Source: an uncultured Mycoplasmatota bacterium
Lineage (GTDB): Bacteria > Bacillota_I > Bacilli_A > Izemoplasmatales > Izemoplasmataceae
Direction of reading: 5' to 3'
NCBI GenBank assembly: GCA_913062645.1
Contig: CAJXVW010000002.1
Coordinates: 62,001-126,000, forward strand
DNA length: 64,000 bases
Each line of letters starts with the position of its first letter. The first letter of the stretch is position 1. Below are positions 16,961 to 29,717 of the stretch, in pieces. A program made the position numbers and the translations under genes. The notes beneath the pieces were generated by a model, which saw nothing but the letters and a program-made list of their open reading frames with translations, was not told where the DNA came from and made no database searches.

Positions 16961-18079
16961 CTACTGGTCGTCGGGATGCGTGCCGAGGACCGTTTCGGTG
17001 CTGACGTATTCGATGCCGTTGCGGATGTACTTGAGCTGGATCGTTTCGCCGACGCTGGAATTGAGGATCGCTTCGCGCAGATCGTTGAAGTTGTAGATGT
17101 CGCGGAACTCTTCCATGTCGGCGTTCTTGTAGCCGATGATGACGTCGTTGTCCTCGAGGCCCGCCGCGTCGGCGGCGCCGCCGGCTTGCACTTCGACGCA
17201 AACGCCGTAGTCGAGTCCACAGACGTTGACCTGGGCGAGCGTCGAGATGCCTAGATAAGGACGGGTCACGATGCCGTCGTCTTCCAGATCGGCGGCGATC
17301 CGGGCAACGGTGTTGGAGGGAATCGCGAAGCCGATGTCAGAGACGTCCTGATCGACGATCTTGAGGTTGTTGATGCCGACCAGTTCACCGTTGATGTTGA
17401 GCAGCGCACCACCGCTGTTGCCAGGGCTGATCGCCGCGTCGTGCTGCAACAACGTCGCATCGAAGATGCCGTTGGACACATAGCGGGTGGTACCGCTGAT
17501 GACACCCATCGTGACGGTGCCATAGTAGTCGAACCCGAGCGGATTGCCCAGGGCGAACACGAATTCACCGGGATGAATGTCATACGAATCGGCGAACGGA
17601 ATCACCGTGAAGTTCTCGGTCGACGTGAAGGTCAACACCGCGAGATCGGTCGTCACGTCCATCCCGAGCAGCGTGATGTCGCTGTCTTCGATCTCGAAGA
17701 GGAGACCGTTTTTCTCATAAACGATCGTCAGCGCCGTGGCGTCGGCGACGACGTGTTCGTTGGTGACGAGGTAGTAGGTGTTGCCTTCTTGTTTGTAGAT
17801 CACGCCACTGCCGGTGCCGCTGCCGAAGGCGGTCTGGCTGATCACGCCAAGCACGCCGGTGCGAGCTTCACTGAGCATCGTGACGATGGCCGCCTGAAAG
17901 CCGGCGAGATCGAACGTGGTGTCGATCTGGGCATCGGGCAACAATGACTCGATCAAGTCGATCAGTTCATCTTCGGTATACGTGGTGGTGACGGGATCTT
18001 CGGTTTCGGTGATGACCGGATTGCACGCCGACAGGGTCAGGGTGAGTCCGATCAACAGTGCGAACAGTAGTTTTTTCAT
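16961..18079 (-). CDS. HtrA/DegP-like serine protease lipoprotein with PDZ domain
   Basis: The 372-residue protein has a lipoprotein signal (MKKLLFALLIGLTLTLSAC, Cys 19 lipidated), so it is anchored on the outer membrane face. The trypsin-like triad is visible: His in VTNEHVVADA, Asp in TTDLAVLTF, Ser in SPGNSGGALLN. A C-terminal PDZ domain (YLGISTLAQVNVC, AAGLEDNDVIIGYKN) follows. HtrA proteases degrade misfolded exported proteins; a lipid anchor instead of a transmembrane helix is less common. It lies 11 nt after tatD and 16 nt before the nitroreductase, pointing to one operon. Confidence 0.92.
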   Translation of the reverse strand: MKKLLFALLIGLTLTLSACNPVITETEDPVTTTYTEDELIDLIESLLPDAQIDTTFDLAGFQAAIVTMLSEARTGVLGVISQTAFGSGTGSGVIYKQEGNTYYLVTNEHVVADATALTIVYEKNGLLFEIEDSDITLLGMDVTTDLAVLTFTSTENFTVIPFADSYDIHPGEFVFALGNPLGFDYYGTVTMGVISGTTRYVSNGIFDATLLQHDAAISPGNSGGALLNINGELVGINNLKIVDQDVSDIGFAIPSNTVARIAADLEDDGIVTRPYLGISTLAQVNVCGLDYGVCVEVQAGGAADAAGLEDNDVIIGYKNADMEEFRDIYNFNDLREAILNSSVGETIQLKYIRNGIEYVSTETVLGTHPDDQ

Positions 18080-18090
18080 GGTATCATCTC

Positions 18091-18849
18091 CTATATGCGG
18101 AACAACGCCTTGGCGTTGTCGGTGGTGATCTTGGCGATATCGGAATAACTCATGTCGCGAAGGCGCGCGATCTCTTCGGCGACCAGTTTGACACGAGCCG
18201 GTTCATTGGTCTTGCCGCGGAACGGGTGCGGCGACAGATAGGGTGAATCGGTCTCGATCAACAAGCGATCGAGCGGTACGACCTTGGCGACGGCCTTGGG
18301 TTTGTGCCCGTTGTGGAACGTCACCGGGCCGGCAAGCGAAATGTGAAGCCCGAGTTCCGTGAACAGGGGGACCATTTCCGCACTGCCGCTGTACGAATGC
18401 ATGATGCCCTTCACCGGAGCGTGCTCGGCGAGCACGTTGTAGGTTGCTTCGCTGGCGTCACGCATGTGGATCACGAGCGGTTTGTCGAAGCGCTTCGACA
18501 GTTCGATCTGTTTGTTCAACACGGCAACCTGCTGGTCGATGTGATCTTTGTCCCAGTAGAAATCAAGGCCGCATTCACCGACGCCGACGACGCGCTCATG
18601 CGCCAGTTGCCGTTCCAGCAACCGAAAGTCCGGATCGGTGATGTGCTTGGCTTCGGTCGGGTGGTACCCCACCGTTGCGTACAAAAACGGATGGCGCTCG
18701 GCCAGTTCGATTGCTTTCTTGTTGGTTTCCTTGTCGTAGCCGACGACGATCATGACGCCGACATCGGCCGCGCGAGCGCGGTTGATGACGTCGTCGACGT
18801 GTTCGCCGTATTTGTGACTGTTGAGATGGGTATGGGTATCGATCAGCAT
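18091..18849 (-). CDS. tatD: TatD-family metal-dependent DNase/hydrolase
   Basis: The 252-residue TIM-barrel hydrolase begins MLIDTHTHLNS, with the HxH metal site. It has GECGLDFYWD, HMRDASEATYNVL, MHSYSG and ETDSPYLSPHPFRGK (family metal and active-site segments). TatD proteins are 3'-5' exonucleases in DNA repair and quality control. I use ATG 18849, 4 nt after AGGTGAT, rather than the earlier GTG/ATG codons. It heads the operon with the HtrA-like lipoprotein and nitroreductase. A TATAAT lies just upstream. Confidence 0.93.
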   Translation of the reverse strand: MLIDTHTHLNSHKYGEHVDDVINRARAADVGVMIVVGYDKETNKKAIELAERHPFLYATVGYHPTEAKHITDPDFRLLERQLAHERVVGVGECGLDFYWDKDHIDQQVAVLNKQIELSKRFDKPLVIHMRDASEATYNVLAEHAPVKGIMHSYSGSAEMVPLFTELGLHISLAGPVTFHNGHKPKAVAKVVPLDRLLIETDSPYLSPHPFRGKTNEPARVKLVAEEIARLRDMSYSDIAKITTDNAKALFRI

Positions 18850-18910
18850 ATGCATCACCTGTCATATATTATAACAAATAAGTATGTATTTTTAATGGAA
18901 AACGGAATAA

Positions 18911-18936
18911 AAAAAAGAGACCGAAGTCTCTTTTCG
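18911..18936 (-). terminator. tuf terminator (duplicated sequence)
   Basis: The stem AAAAGAGAC-CGAA-GTCTCTTTT (18913-18934) carries flanking T tracts. The same hairpin with its flanking As recurs at 59080-59101. Confidence 0.88.
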
Positions 18937-18949
18937 TGATTGGTGTTTG

Positions 18950-20140
18950 CTACTCGATGATTTTCGAAACGTTGCCTGCGCCCACGGTACGGCCGCCTTC
19001 GCGAATCGAGAACTTGGTTCCCTGTTCGAGAGCGATCGGGTGGATGAGGTCGACAATCATCGTGACGTCGTCGCCAGGCATGACCATTTCAACGCCGGCC
19101 GGCAGTTCGATGACGCCGGTTACGTCGGTGGTGCGGAAATAGAACTGGGGACGATAGTTGCTGAAGAACGGAGTGTGGCGTCCGCCTTCGTCTTTGGACA
19201 GAACGTAGACCTGACCTTCGAATTTGGTGTGCGGAGTAACGCTTTTCGGTTTCGACAGGACTTGGCCGCGCTGGACGCTGTCACGGCTGATGCCGCGGAG
19301 CAGGGCGCCGATGTTGTCGCCGGCTTCGGCCTGGTCGAGCAGTTTACGGAACATTTCAACGCCGGTTACGACGCTGTTCTGGGTTTCCTTGATACCGACG
19401 ATTTCGACGGGGTCGCCGACTTTGACGGTGCCGCGTTCGACACGGCCGGTGGCGACGGTGCCGCGACCGGTGATGGTGAAGACGTCTTCAACGGGCATCA
19501 GGAACGGTTTGTCGGTTTCACGGACGGGGTCTTCGAAGTATTCGTCGACAGCATCCATGAGTTCGAGGATTTTGGCTTCGTGATCGGCATCGCCGTTGAG
19601 GGCGAGCAGCGCGGAGCCCATGACGACGGGGATGTCGTCGCCGGGGAATTCGTACTCATCGAGGAGTTCGCGAATTTCCATTTCAACCAGTTCGAGCAGT
19701 TCTTCGTCGTCGACTTGGTCGGTTTTGTTCATGAAGACAACCATTTTCGGAACGCCAACCTGGCGAGCGAGAAGGATGTGTTCACGGGTTTGCGGCATGG
19801 CGCCGTCGGCAGCCGAAACAACGAGGATCGCGCCGTCCATCTGAGCGGCGCCGGTGATCATGTTCTTGACATAGTCGGCATGTCCCGGGCAGTCCACGTG
19901 GGCGTAGTGACGCTTGTTGGTTTCGTACTCGATGTGAGCGGTGTTGATCGTGATTCCGCGTTCGCGCTCTTCGGGCGCGTTGTCGATCGAAGCGTAATCA
20001 GCGGCTTTGTTGCCACCGATGCCAGCTTTGGTGAGAACGCCGGTGATGGCAGCGGTCAGCGTCGTTTTGCCGTGGTCGACGTGGCCGATGGTTCCGATGT
20101 TCATATGCGGCTTGTTGCGAATGAATTTTTCTTTAGCCAT
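18950..20140 (-). CDS. tuf: Elongation factor Tu
   Basis: EF-Tu delivers aminoacyl-tRNA to the ribosome. The 396-residue product has [15 protein letters not shown] (P-loop), [23 protein letters not shown] and domain 2-3 sequences of normal length. AAGGAGG precedes the start. It lies last after rpsL-rpsG-fusA, but a separate promoter stands in the 94-bp gap. Confidence 0.99.
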   Translation of the reverse strand: MAKEKFIRNKPHMNIGTIGHVDHGKTTLTAAITGVLTKAGIGGNKAADYASIDNAPEERERGITINTAHIEYETNKRHYAHVDCPGHADYVKNMITGAAQMDGAILVVSAADGAMPQTREHILLARQVGVPKMVVFMNKTDQVDDEELLELVEMEIRELLDEYEFPGDDIPVVMGSALLALNGDADHEAKILELMDAVDEYFEDPVRETDKPFLMPVEDVFTITGRGTVATGRVERGTVKVGDPVEIVGIKETQNSVVTGVEMFRKLLDQAEAGDNIGALLRGISRDSVQRGQVLSKPKSVTPHTKFEGQVYVLSKDEGGRHTPFFSNYRPQFYFRTTDVTGVIELPAGVEMVMPGDDVTMIVDLIHPIALEQGTKFSIREGGRTVGAGNVSKIIE

Positions 20141-20192
20141 TGGTAGTTTTCCTCCTTAGAATCTGTTGGGTTTGTTATTTTTTACCATTCAT

Positions 20193-20221
20193 ATTTTAGC
20201 GCATTATATTCTATAATGCAA
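20193..20221 (-). promoter_or_regulatory. tuf promoter with inverted repeat in the spacer
   Basis: -35 TTGCAT (20216-20221), 17-bp spacer, -10 TAAAAT (20193-20198). The spacer carries GCATTATA-GAA-TATAATGC, an 8-bp inverted repeat that also supplies an alternative TATAAT. Confidence 0.65.
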
Positions 20222-20234
20222 GTTTTAAGTCATA

Positions 20235-22304
20235 TTAACCGTTGCGGCGTTTGATGACCTCTTCGGCAATTGACTTGGGGCATGCCTCGTAGTGAGCGAA
20301 CTGCATCGTGTAGTTCCCGCGGCCCTGCGTGTTGGACCGGAGCGAGGTGGCGTACCCGAACATTTCTGCCAAAGGAACTTTGGCGGTTACCTGTTGCGCG
20401 TTACTGCGTTGGGTTTGTCCTTCGACGCGGCCCCGTCGGCTCGTCAGGTCGCCGATCACGTTACCGAGATAATCATCCGGTACGATAACGTCCACACTCA
20501 TGATCGGTTCCAAGAGGATGGCACCGCAAGCTTCCTTGGCCTTTTTGAGCGCCATCGAAGCAGCGATTTTGAATGCCATTTCACTCGAGTCGACTTCGTG
20601 GTAGCTACCATCGAAGAGTGTTGCCTTGAGGTCGATGATCGGGTATCCGGCGAGGATCCCGGTGGCGAGACTGTCTTCGAGTCCCTTGCCGACAACGGGG
20701 ATGTACTCGCGGGGGACAACCCCACCAACGATTTTGTCCACGAATTCGTAGCCTTTGCCGGGGTTCGGTTCGAACTCGATCCAGACGTGACCGTACTGGC
20801 CGCGTCCGCCCGACTGACGAACGAATTTTCCTTCGACTTTGGCCGGCGTCGTGATCGTTTCTCGATACGACACCTGCGGTGCGCCGACGTTGGCGGCGAC
20901 TTTGAACTCGCGTTTCATGCGGTCGACGATGATGTCGAGATGGAGTTCGCCCATCCCGGCGATGATCGTCTGACCGGTTTCCTGGTCGGTATAGGTGCGG
21001 AACGTCGGATCCTCTTCGGCGAGTTTCGTCAGGGCGATGCCCATCTTGTCCTGATCGGCCCGGCTGTTGGGCTCGATCGCCACCGAGATGACCGGTTCGG
21101 GGAACACCATTTTTTCCAGGATGATGTAGTTCTTGTCATTGCACAGCGTATCGCCGGTGGACGTGTTCTTGAGTCCGACGGCGGCGGCGATGTCGCCGGA
21201 ATACACCATGTCGATTTCTTCACGGCTGTTGGCATGCATCTGTAGGATGCGGCCAATCCGTTCTTTCTTTTCCTTGGTTGCATTCATCACGTAAGACCCT
21301 TTGGCGAGTTTGCCGGAATAGACACGGAAGAATGTCAGCTTCCCGACGAACGGGTCGGTCATTACCTTGAATGCGAGCGCGGCGAATTCGGCTTCGTCCT
21401 TGGCCGGCAGGCGAATTTCTTCGCCTTGTTTGTTGATGCCGCGAACGGCAGCAACATCCAGCGGGGACGGCAGATAGTCGATGACCGCGTCCAATAACAG
21501 TTTCACGCCTTTGTTCTTAAAGGCGGACCCGCACAACACGGGGAAGAATTTGACCGCCAGGGTCACATTGCGAATTGCTTGTTTGAGTGTATCGGCGTCG
21601 ATTTCTTCGCCTTCGAGATACATCATCATCAGCTCTTCGTCGAGTTCCGCGACGGTTTCAATCAGCTCAATGCGTTTTTCTTCGGCAATCTCTTCGAGAT
21701 GCGAGGGGATCGCCACTTCTTCGGGCAGTTCTTCCGGCGCGCCGTCGTAGACGTACGCCGTCATGTTCACCAGATCGATGATCCCGTCGAAGTTCGCTTC
21801 TGCTCCGATCGGCCATTGAATCGCGGCGGCGTTGGCCCCGAGGCGTTCGCCGAGGGTCCGGACGCTGAATGCGAAATCGGCGCCGATCTTGTCCATCTTG
21901 TTGGCGAAGACGATCCGCGGTACCTTGTAGTCGTTGGCTTGACGCCATACGGTTTCGGTTTGCGGTTCGACTCCGGCCTGGGCATCGAGCAGGGCGACGC
22001 TACCGTCGAGAACGCGGAGCGATCTCGACACTTCTACGGTAAAGTCGACGTGTCCTGGTGTGTCGATGATGTTGACACGATGTTCTTTCCAGTACGCTGT
22101 CGTTGCCGCCGAGGTGATGGTGATGCCGCGTTCCTGTTCCTGTTCCATCCAGTCCATCTGTGAAGCCCCGTCATGGGTTTCACCGATTTTGTGAATGCGT
22201 CCAGTATGATACAGGATGCGTTCGGTTGCAGTTGTCTTACCGGCGTCGATATGAGCCATGATCCCGATGTTGCGAGTCATTTTTAAACTATACTCACGAG
22301 CCAT
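20235..22304 (-). CDS. fusA: Elongation factor G
   Basis: EF-G drives ribosomal translocation and, with RRF, recycling. The 689-residue product has [18 protein letters not shown] (P-loop), [19 protein letters not shown] and the C-terminal domains IV-V ([15 protein letters not shown]). The length is normal. It follows rpsG by 15 nt in the str operon. No tetracycline-resistance features distinguish it from ordinary EF-G. Confidence 0.99.
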   Translation of the reverse strand: MAREYSLKMTRNIGIMAHIDAGKTTATERILYHTGRIHKIGETHDGASQMDWMEQEQERGITITSAATTAYWKEHRVNIIDTPGHVDFTVEVSRSLRVLDGSVALLDAQAGVEPQTETVWRQANDYKVPRIVFANKMDKIGADFAFSVRTLGERLGANAAAIQWPIGAEANFDGIIDLVNMTAYVYDGAPEELPEEVAIPSHLEEIAEEKRIELIETVAELDEELMMMYLEGEEIDADTLKQAIRNVTLAVKFFPVLCGSAFKNKGVKLLLDAVIDYLPSPLDVAAVRGINKQGEEIRLPAKDEAEFAALAFKVMTDPFVGKLTFFRVYSGKLAKGSYVMNATKEKKERIGRILQMHANSREEIDMVYSGDIAAAVGLKNTSTGDTLCNDKNYIILEKMVFPEPVISVAIEPNSRADQDKMGIALTKLAEEDPTFRTYTDQETGQTIIAGMGELHLDIIVDRMKREFKVAANVGAPQVSYRETITTPAKVEGKFVRQSGGRGQYGHVWIEFEPNPGKGYEFVDKIVGGVVPREYIPVVGKGLEDSLATGILAGYPIIDLKATLFDGSYHEVDSSEMAFKIAASMALKKAKEACGAILLEPIMSVDVIVPDDYLGNVIGDLTSRRGRVEGQTQRSNAQQVTAKVPLAEMFGYATSLRSNTQGRGNYTMQFAHYEACPKSIAEEVIKRRNG

Positions 22305-22319
22305 AACACAACGTCCTTA

Positions 22320-22790
22320 TTACCAACGATAGTGAGCGAATGCCTTGTTTGCTTCTGCCATTCTGTGAGTATCTTCTTTTTTCTTAACCGATGCACCGAG
22401 TCCTTGCGATGCATCAACGATCTCTTTGGCGAGTCGTTCTTCCATGGTTTTTTCGTTACGCAGTCTAGCGTATTGGGTGAGCCATCTGAGGCCGAGTGTA
22501 TAACGGCGTTCCGGGCGCACCTCCGAGGGGACTTGATAGTTTTGGCCACCAATTCGTCTGGAACGAACTTCGAACGTAGGCATAATGTTGTTCAAAGCTT
22601 CTTCGAAGACTTCGATCGGCGGTTGATTTGTCATTGATTCAATGCGCTGAAACGCATTGTACAGGATCCGCTGCGCGGTTCCTTTTTTACCGTCGAGCAT
22701 GATGTTGTTGATGAGTTTGGTTACCAGTTTCGAGCTGTAGAGCGGATCCGGCAACACATCACGCTTGGGGATATGTCCTTTGCGAGGCAT
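22320..22790 (-). CDS. rpsG: 30S ribosomal protein S7
   Basis: S7 nucleates assembly of the 16S 3' domain. The 156-residue protein begins [18 protein letters not shown], with [20 protein letters not shown] and [16 protein letters not shown]. It is in the str operon between rpsL and fusA. Confidence 0.98.
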   Translation of the reverse strand: MPRKGHIPKRDVLPDPLYSSKLVTKLINNIMLDGKKGTAQRILYNAFQRIESMTNQPPIEVFEEALNNIMPTFEVRSRRIGGQNYQVPSEVRPERRYTLGLRWLTQYARLRNEKTMEERLAKEIVDASQGLGASVKKKEDTHRMAEANKAFAHYRW

Positions 22791-22821
22791 AATCGTTTCC
22801 TCCTTTCAAACTTTGATCGAA

Positions 22822-23229
22822 TTATGCTTTTTTCGTTCCGTATTTCGAACGACCTTGTTTGCGCCCTTCAACACCACCGGTGTCAAGGGTGCCGCGCACG
22901 ATGTGGTACCGTACGCCCGGCAAGTCTTTTACACGTCCACCGCGGATCAGCACGACGCTGTGTTCCTGCAGTTTGTGTCCTTCGCCGGGAATGTATGCTG
23001 TTACTTCAATGCCGTTGGACAGACGAACACGGGCGAACTTACGGAGAGCCGAGTTCGGTTTCTTCGGTGTCATCGTCGCAACACGAGTACATACACCTCG
23101 TTTCTGCGGGCTCGGATTGTTGGTGTATTGTTTCTTCAAGGTGTTGAATCCGATCCCCAGACTCGGTGATTTGGTTTTTTTGGTTTTGCTTTTTCTTCCT
23201 TTACGGACTAATTGGTTAATCGTTGGCAT
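22822..23229 (-). CDS. rpsL: 30S ribosomal protein S12
   Basis: S12 controls decoding accuracy. The 135-residue protein begins [13 protein letters not shown] and has the streptomycin-region motifs [12 protein letters not shown]-like (here [16 protein letters not shown]) and [14 protein letters not shown] start it at ATG 23229, after GGAGGAAACC. The frame is open further upstream, but that part is leader. It is the first gene of the str operon. Confidence 0.98.
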   Translation of the reverse strand: MPTINQLVRKGRKSKTKKTKSPSLGIGFNTLKKQYTNNPSPQKRGVCTRVATMTPKKPNSALRKFARVRLSNGIEVTAYIPGEGHKLQEHSVVLIRGGRVKDLPGVRYHIVRGTLDTGGVEGRKQGRSKYGTKKA

Positions 23230-23344
23230 GTCATGGTTTCCTCCTCTCTTCGTTAAATCCACGCATCCAGGTGGTTCACTTTTGTCATAAAAACTAGGGC
23301 TTATGCGATAAACCCTGTTGTTTTTTCCATATAACAGCACACAC

Positions 23345-23373
23345 ATTATACATCACACATGCAGGTGTGTCAA
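23345..23373 (-). promoter_or_regulatory. str operon promoter (perfect consensus)
   Basis: -35 TTGACA (23368-23373), exactly 17 bp, -10 TATAAT (23345-23350). A leader of about 105 nt follows, which can form CCAC-CTGGATGC-GTGG near the rpsL ribosome binding site. Confidence 0.9.
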
Positions 23374-23406
23374 CTGTTAGATCATATTTTTTCTTGTGAT
23401 GCGCCG

Positions 23407-23434
23407 AGAAAAATAATACCCCATAAAGGGGTAT
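23407..23434 (-). terminator. Terminator of the DUF4143 ATPase gene
   Basis: The stem ATACCCC-TTTAT-GGGGTAT (23416-23434) is followed on the minus strand by TATTTTTC. Confidence 0.8.
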
Positions 23435-23457
23435 GTGTCAAGAACTTTGTTCTGAAC

Positions 23458-24768
23458 CTACGAACGTTGCAGGAACATGACCATATATAAAGGATAAGTG
23501 ACAATATTGTCGGACACCTCGATGTTGTTGGTGCCAAGCTTGATACCATGTGGTACATCATAATTGTTGATTAACGAATGCAAGACCTTTGATTTGGGAT
23601 GATCGGCGGTTTTAACTTCAAGGGCGTATAGTTCCCGCTTGAGAGTGATCAGGAAGTCGACTTCCAACTTAGAGTTTCTTTCAAAATAATACAGTGTCTG
23701 GCCGAGTTTCACAAGCAGGCTGGCCATCACGGATTCGAAAATCGCTCCATTGTAAGCATCCATTCCACCACGTAGAATTTCGAGCTGAATTTCATCACCA
23801 AGCATGGCTACAAACAACCCGGGATCATGAAGATACAGTTTGAATGCATCGCTCCTCATGCGGGTATGAAGTGGCTTTTTTGGATATTCAACATTTACTG
23901 CTTTTAGTAATACACCTGCGTCGATTAACCATTGCACGCTTGATGCGTACTTTGAGGATCTTCCACCCTCTGAAACGTTACTATATTGGAATTTCTTATA
24001 ATCTCTATATAAATGAATAGGCAGTGACTTGAAACATTCATTGACCTTTTTTGTTTCTCTTTTATTGCAATATTTAGATACGTCAGTAATATAGTCTTCC
24101 AAGATGTCTTCTTGAATGCTGTAAGCCAGTTTGAAATCACGATCAACCAAATATTCCTGGACGACTTTCGGCATACCTCCGATGGCCATGTATTCACGAA
24201 ACAGGTTTAGAAAAACATTGTGTGTTGCTTTTAGGAGTGGTTCTTTCCGTTCGAAGTGATCACGAAGCACGGAAATCATGTCTTCTTCATACCCGTTCGC
24301 CCATAGGAATTCTTCAAAATCGAGTGATCCCATTGTATATCGCTCAATATATCCCACCGGAAACGCAGTGATTTCGTGGTAGGCATTCCCGAGATATGAG
24401 CCTATGGCGATGACGTCAAACGCACCATAATTGGTGAAAGATTTCAATGCGATTATTGCTCTGTGACAGACCTGTATATCGTCCAAAATGATCAAACTTT
24501 TCTCTTTGACCAACTTCTTCTTCGGGAAGTAGACCTTAAGGGATTGGAAGATTCGTTCGGCATCCAGATTGGGCTCGAATACTTCAATCATTTCTGGCTG
24601 CTGTATGAAATTTATATAGACATAGTGGTTTTTCGGGTAATAACGTTCAGCGTAGTCAATGACACTTGTCGTTTTTCCAATGTATTTGGGCCCCTCGATT
24701 ATGAGTGCCTTTTTCTTGTCTCGATCCTTCCAGTTTGATAAATATTGCTCGATTTTACGTTTTAACAT
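23458..24768 (-). CDS. AAA ATPase with C-terminal DUF4143 (nuclease-like) domain
   Basis: The 436-residue protein has an AAA_14 ATPase domain: Walker A EGPKYIGKTTSV at about residues 25-36, Walker B LIILDDIQ, sensor-like IAIGSYLG. A C-terminal DUF4143 region follows, ending in a PD-(D/E)xK-like block: KLEVDFLITLKRELYALEVKT. These proteins are common, strain-variable and of unknown function; some resemble toxin or defence ATPases. ATG 24768 follows GGTGAT. Codons are visibly AT-richer than in neighbours, which suggests transfer. It sits in the usually tight rpoC-rpsL interval. Confidence 0.88.
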   Translation of the reverse strand: MLKRKIEQYLSNWKDRDKKKALIIEGPKYIGKTTSVIDYAERYYPKNHYVYINFIQQPEMIEVFEPNLDAERIFQSLKVYFPKKKLVKEKSLIILDDIQVCHRAIIALKSFTNYGAFDVIAIGSYLGNAYHEITAFPVGYIERYTMGSLDFEEFLWANGYEEDMISVLRDHFERKEPLLKATHNVFLNLFREYMAIGGMPKVVQEYLVDRDFKLAYSIQEDILEDYITDVSKYCNKRETKKVNECFKSLPIHLYRDYKKFQYSNVSEGGRSSKYASSVQWLIDAGVLLKAVNVEYPKKPLHTRMRSDAFKLYLHDPGLFVAMLGDEIQLEILRGGMDAYNGAIFESVMASLLVKLGQTLYYFERNSKLEVDFLITLKRELYALEVKTADHPKSKVLHSLINNYDVPHGIKLGTNNIEVSDNIVTYPLYMVMFLQRS

Positions 24769-24785
24769 GTCAATCACCTATCCAA

Positions 24786-24814
24786 ATTATACAATTACTC
24801 GAACGAAAGAACAA
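24786..24814 (-). promoter_or_regulatory. Promoter of the DUF4143 ATPase gene
   Basis: -35 TTGTTC (24809-24814), 17-bp spacer, -10 TATAAT (24786-24791), minus strand. TTCGTACGAA, a 10-bp palindrome, lies just upstream. Confidence 0.7.
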
Positions 24815-24884
24815 TATATTTTACAATTTTTCGTACGAATTATTGCAATGAAATCCATTATATTCGCGTGGATTATTGCATTTC

Positions 24885-24915
24885 TGAAATAAAAACCGCT
24901 TTATTCAGCGGTTTT
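24885..24915 (-). terminator. Terminator of the VOC gene
   Basis: The stem AAAACCGC/GCGGTTTT (24892-24915) with an 8-nt loop overlaps the end of the gene. TTTTATTTC follows on the minus strand. Confidence 0.8.
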
Positions 24916-25320
24916 ATTTGACCTTGCATAGATTTGCCAATTGACACCAAATTTGTCCTTAACGGTACCAAACAAGCCACCCCAGAACACTGTTTCCAGT
25001 GGTTGTACCACGGTTCCTTCCAAAGAAAGCAGTTTGAATACCCGTTTCAGTGTCTCCTCATCAGGGAGGTCAAGAACTAGTTGAATTCGATCACCTGGCT
25101 GGAGCGGATGTTGTTCGATTGCATCATTGATAAAAATTACAGAATCATAAATGCGAAGATTGCAGTGACCAATTTTGCCAGCGTACTCTGGAAGATCCAT
25201 TCCCGGAACGCTTTGAAGCATGGTGATTTCACCCTGGATTTCAGCATTGAAAACATCCTTGTAGAATGCGATTGCAGATGCAGCATCATCGACGGTAACA
25301 AACGGTATGATCGTACCCAT
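24901..25320 (-). CDS. VOC (glyoxalase/PhnB-like) superfamily protein
   Basis: The 139-residue protein has the PhnB/3-demethylubiquinone methyltransferase-like glyoxalase fold: MGTIIPFVTVDDAASAIAFY, IGHCNLRIYDSVIFINDA, and a closing VFWGGLFGTVKDKFGVNWQI. Members bind metals or small ligands, and most have no assigned reaction. GGAGGT precedes ATG 25320. It has its own promoter, lies between the ATPase and tRNA-Thr, and shares their AT-rich composition. Confidence 0.85.
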   Translation of the reverse strand: MGTIIPFVTVDDAASAIAFYKDVFNAEIQGEITMLQSVPGMDLPEYAGKIGHCNLRIYDSVIFINDAIEQHPLQPGDRIQLVLDLPDEETLKRVFKLLSLEGTVVQPLETVFWGGLFGTVKDKFGVNWQIYARSNKTAE

Positions 25321-25343
25321 GAATCTACCTCCTTTATAACTTC

Positions 25344-25372
25344 ATTGTAAAACAAAAATCATATTCGCTCAA
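25344..25372 (-). promoter_or_regulatory. VOC gene promoter overlapping the tRNA terminator
   Basis: -35 TTGAGC (25367-25372), 17-bp spacer, -10 TACAAT (25344-25349). The -35 is the loop of the tRNA terminator hairpin. Confidence 0.55.
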
Positions 25373-25384
25373 CGAATATGATTT
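25351..25384 (-). terminator. tRNA-Thr terminator
   Basis: The stem AAATCATATTCG/CGAATATGATTT with loop TTGAG (25356-25384) is followed by TTGTTTT on the minus strand. Confidence 0.8.
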
Positions 25385-25393
25385 GATTTCAAA

Positions 25394-25470
25394 TGGTGCC
25401 GCATGTAGGATTTGAACCTACGACCTCTGCCTTACCATGGCATTGCTCTACCTAGCTGAGCTAAAGCGGC
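25394..25470 (-). tRNA. tRNA-Thr (anticodon GGT)
   Basis: The 77-nt cloverleaf includes an encoded CCA. D stem GCTC/GAGC, anticodon loop ATGGTAA (anticodon GGT, reads ACC/ACU), T arm GTAGG-TTCAAAT-CCTAC. The acceptor pairs GCCGCTT with ATGCGGC, leaving one T-T mismatch at pair 6, and the first pair of the anticodon stem is A-G. Both mismatches are unusual. Its promoter lies immediately upstream. Confidence 0.9.
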
Positions 25471-25482
25471 CTAGCAAAATTT

Positions 25483-25510
25483 ATTATACCACAAAATGTC
25501 CACTTGGCAA
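25483..25510 (-). promoter_or_regulatory. tRNA-Thr promoter
   Basis: -35 TTGCCA (25505-25510), 16-bp spacer, -10 TATAAT (25483-25488), minus strand. Confidence 0.7.
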
Positions 25511-25957
25511 GGCAATAACTTAATTTTTTATTTGTTTTTTGATCAAACACTAATTGTACATGGCGATCAAGCTTGTTAAATGGCCGAGAATCCGCAATAT
25601 TCGTATGAGAACAACATGATCAAAAACACGTTCCAAAACACTCCATTCGATCGGTTTCATACACATTCAGACGGTATTTGCAGTTCTATCACAGTGGATG
25701 CAGGGTAATATCATTATTCAGGATGGAAATCGATGTCAGACGACCTGACGAACTATGAGCGAACAAATATACGATGATTGTCTCGCTCGATCACAGACAC
25801 CATCCAGGATGAATCCCTACAATGTAACCTAGTACCCGTTTCAATTTGATTGAGTTAAGGGTGAACCTTGTTTCAACAAAGCGATTTTTCGAGCATCACT
25901 CCAACAAGAAACGGCCCACGCTAGGTATTTGTCTTTATTTGTATATACAAATAAACC
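25511..25957. other. Gene-free stretch, possibly decayed sequence
   Basis: About 450 bp lack a convincing frame on either strand. Short open segments on the plus strand (25582-25707, opening MAENPQYSYENNMIKNTF) are interrupted soon after. A 22-bp perfect palindrome lies at its right end (25934-25955). The stretch is consistent with remnants of inserted DNA between rpoC and the tRNA gene, but I cannot name a parent gene. Confidence 0.45.
25934..25955. repeat. 22-bp perfect palindrome
   Basis: Arms TTTATTTGTAT and ATACAAATAAA abut exactly, directly beyond the rpoC terminator. It is AT-rich, has no T tract of its own, and has unknown role: operator, extra terminator or chance. Confidence 0.6.
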
Positions 25958-25990
25958 AGAAAAGAACAGCCATCCATGACGGATGGCTGT
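25958..25990 (-). terminator. rpoBC operon terminator
   Basis: The stem ACAGCCATCC/GGATGGCTGT with loop GTCAT (25966-25990) is followed by TCTTTTC on the minus strand. Confidence 0.88.
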
Positions 25991-25999
25991 CGGTTTGAA

Positions 26000-29701
<3,702 letters not shown>

Positions 29702-29717
29702 CAAATCACTACCTTTC

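Noticed and set aside
16945-17220. N-terminal extension of the nitroreductase frame
   Set aside because: It is out of frame with the HtrA-like protease encoded there. The nitroreductase motifs start right after 16944.
23230-23346. Extended start for S12
   Set aside because: This is the str operon leader. The conserved [11 protein letters not shown] start at 23229 has a good ribosome binding site.
25582-25707. Possible IS3-type transposase remnant in the gene-free stretch
   Set aside because: The similarity is limited to a few residues (YENNMIKNTF), and the order of other motifs does not fit an IS3 transposase. There are no terminal inverted repeats.
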